DNA of 31,774 nt from Parvibaculum sp040882025 (GTDB taxonomy: Bacteria > Pseudomonadota > Alphaproteobacteria > Parvibaculales > Parvibaculaceae), in the NCBI RefSeq assembly GCF_040882025.1, contig NZ_JBBECC010000080.1, positions 1 through 31,774 on the forward strand, in the 5' to 3' direction. The notes beneath the pieces are model-generated. The model was not told where the DNA came from. It ran no database searches and saw only the letters and a list, made by a program, of their open reading frames with translations. Both the position numbers and the translations under genes were made by a program. Positions 31,460 through 31,774 of this stretch are shown here, piece after piece. Every line of letters starts with the position of its first letter. Within the stretch, counting starts at the first letter, position 1.

Positions 31460-31774
31460 ATGAAACACAAGGGACCCGCGGGCTTCGTCCTCGCAGCGGC
31501 ACTGGCGCTTTCCGCCTGCGGCCTCGGCGTCAGCCAATACGCCGACGACCCCAACTACAAGACCGGTCATTCGGACGGCTGCTGGACCGCCACCTCCCGC
31601 GTGCCGGGCGACCCCTCCACGGTCGCCCGCAACGAAGAAGCCTACCGGATCGACGAGGCCTACAGGGCCGGCTGGAACGCCGGCTACAATGCCTGCCGCA
31701 TCCGCGACGACAGCGGCGGCGCGGGCATGGGCGGCATGCCCGACAGCTCCGGCCGCGGCACCGGCGTGCACTGA
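31460..31774 (+). CDS. Small predicted lipoprotein of unknown function
   Basis: Protein of 104 residues that ends exactly at the last base of the window. The signal is followed by the lipobox LSAC with Cys20 as the lipidated residue; Gly at +2 suggests outer-membrane location. The mature part has a GHSDGCWTATSR segment and a DEAYRAGWNAGYNACR segment, with cysteines that could pair; this Gly- and Tyr-containing repeat type (WNAGYNAC) occurs in small lipoproteins of unknown role. The C-terminal 20 residues are Gly/Ser-rich. Confidence 0.75.
   Translation: MKHKGPAGFVLAAALALSACGLGVSQYADDPNYKTGHSDGCWTATSRVPGDPSTVARNEEAYRIDEAYRAGWNAGYNACRIRDDSGGAGMGGMPDSSGRGTGVH

Overview
The window is about 31.8 kb of GC-rich chromosome from an alphaproteobacterium, probably of the Hyphomicrobiales (Rhizobiales) or a Parvibaculum-like relative. 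This rests on the mix of gene families: a MucR/Ros regulator, DUF1491, DUF2849 and DUF934 beside a sulfite reductase, DUF5330, DUF2336, a DnaA-like HTH/DUF6456 pair and a split DUF1214/DUF1254 pair. The genus is an inference. There is no rRNA, tRNA, CRISPR array, prophage or recognisable transposase gene. Most of the window is ordinary housekeeping and accessory chromosome.

Layout. 1-3.4 kb: 3' part of a class A penicillin-binding protein, then the ABC-F ATPase Uup. 3.5-7.4 kb: DUF1214 and DUF1254 membrane-anchored proteins, then an NMT1/THI5-type ABC importer (binding protein, ATPase, permease). 7.5-10.2 kb: sulfur assimilation operon DUF2849-cysI-DUF934, closed by a strong terminator shared with a convergent phasin gene. 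10.2-13.6 kb: phasin with a promoter bracketed by two identical-architecture operators, a D-amino-acid dehydrogenase-like flavoenzyme and a divergent class III aminotransferase. 13.6-17.7 kb: a TetR regulator translationally coupled to a Tat-exported nitroreductase-like protein, a GlxA-type AraC regulator and a divergent methyltransferase. 17.8-21 kb: prfC followed by a MscS channel, and a small unknown protein. 21-22.1 kb: a MerR metal sensor and a divergent short cation efflux protein with a textbook 19-bp-spacer MerR promoter. 22.1-25 kb: DUF1491, an unknown lipoprotein, an AT-rich island, DUF5330 and SufE. 25-27.9 kb: a minus-strand series made of a DnaA-like HTH protein coupled to DUF6456, a secreted unknown, a PAS_5 protein and MucR. 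27.9-31.8 kb: an HSL-type esterase, a RelE-like toxin with an XRE antitoxin gene broken by an in-frame stop, a DUF2336 protein, two adjacent palindromic repeat elements and a small lipoprotein.

The most interesting signals are regulatory and architectural. They are the twin TTGTGC-N3-GCACAA operators around the phasin promoter (probable PhaR sites) together with a phasin carrying a histone-like basic tail; the translationally coupled DnaA-domain-IV-like/DUF6456 gene pair behind a palindrome; the TetR gene that appears to be leaderless with its operator over its own start codon; the toxin-antitoxin locus with a TAA in the antitoxin; and the pair of about 77-bp inverted-repeat elements with shared CTAGTGT ends. 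All functional statements are from reading the sequence; no database search was run.
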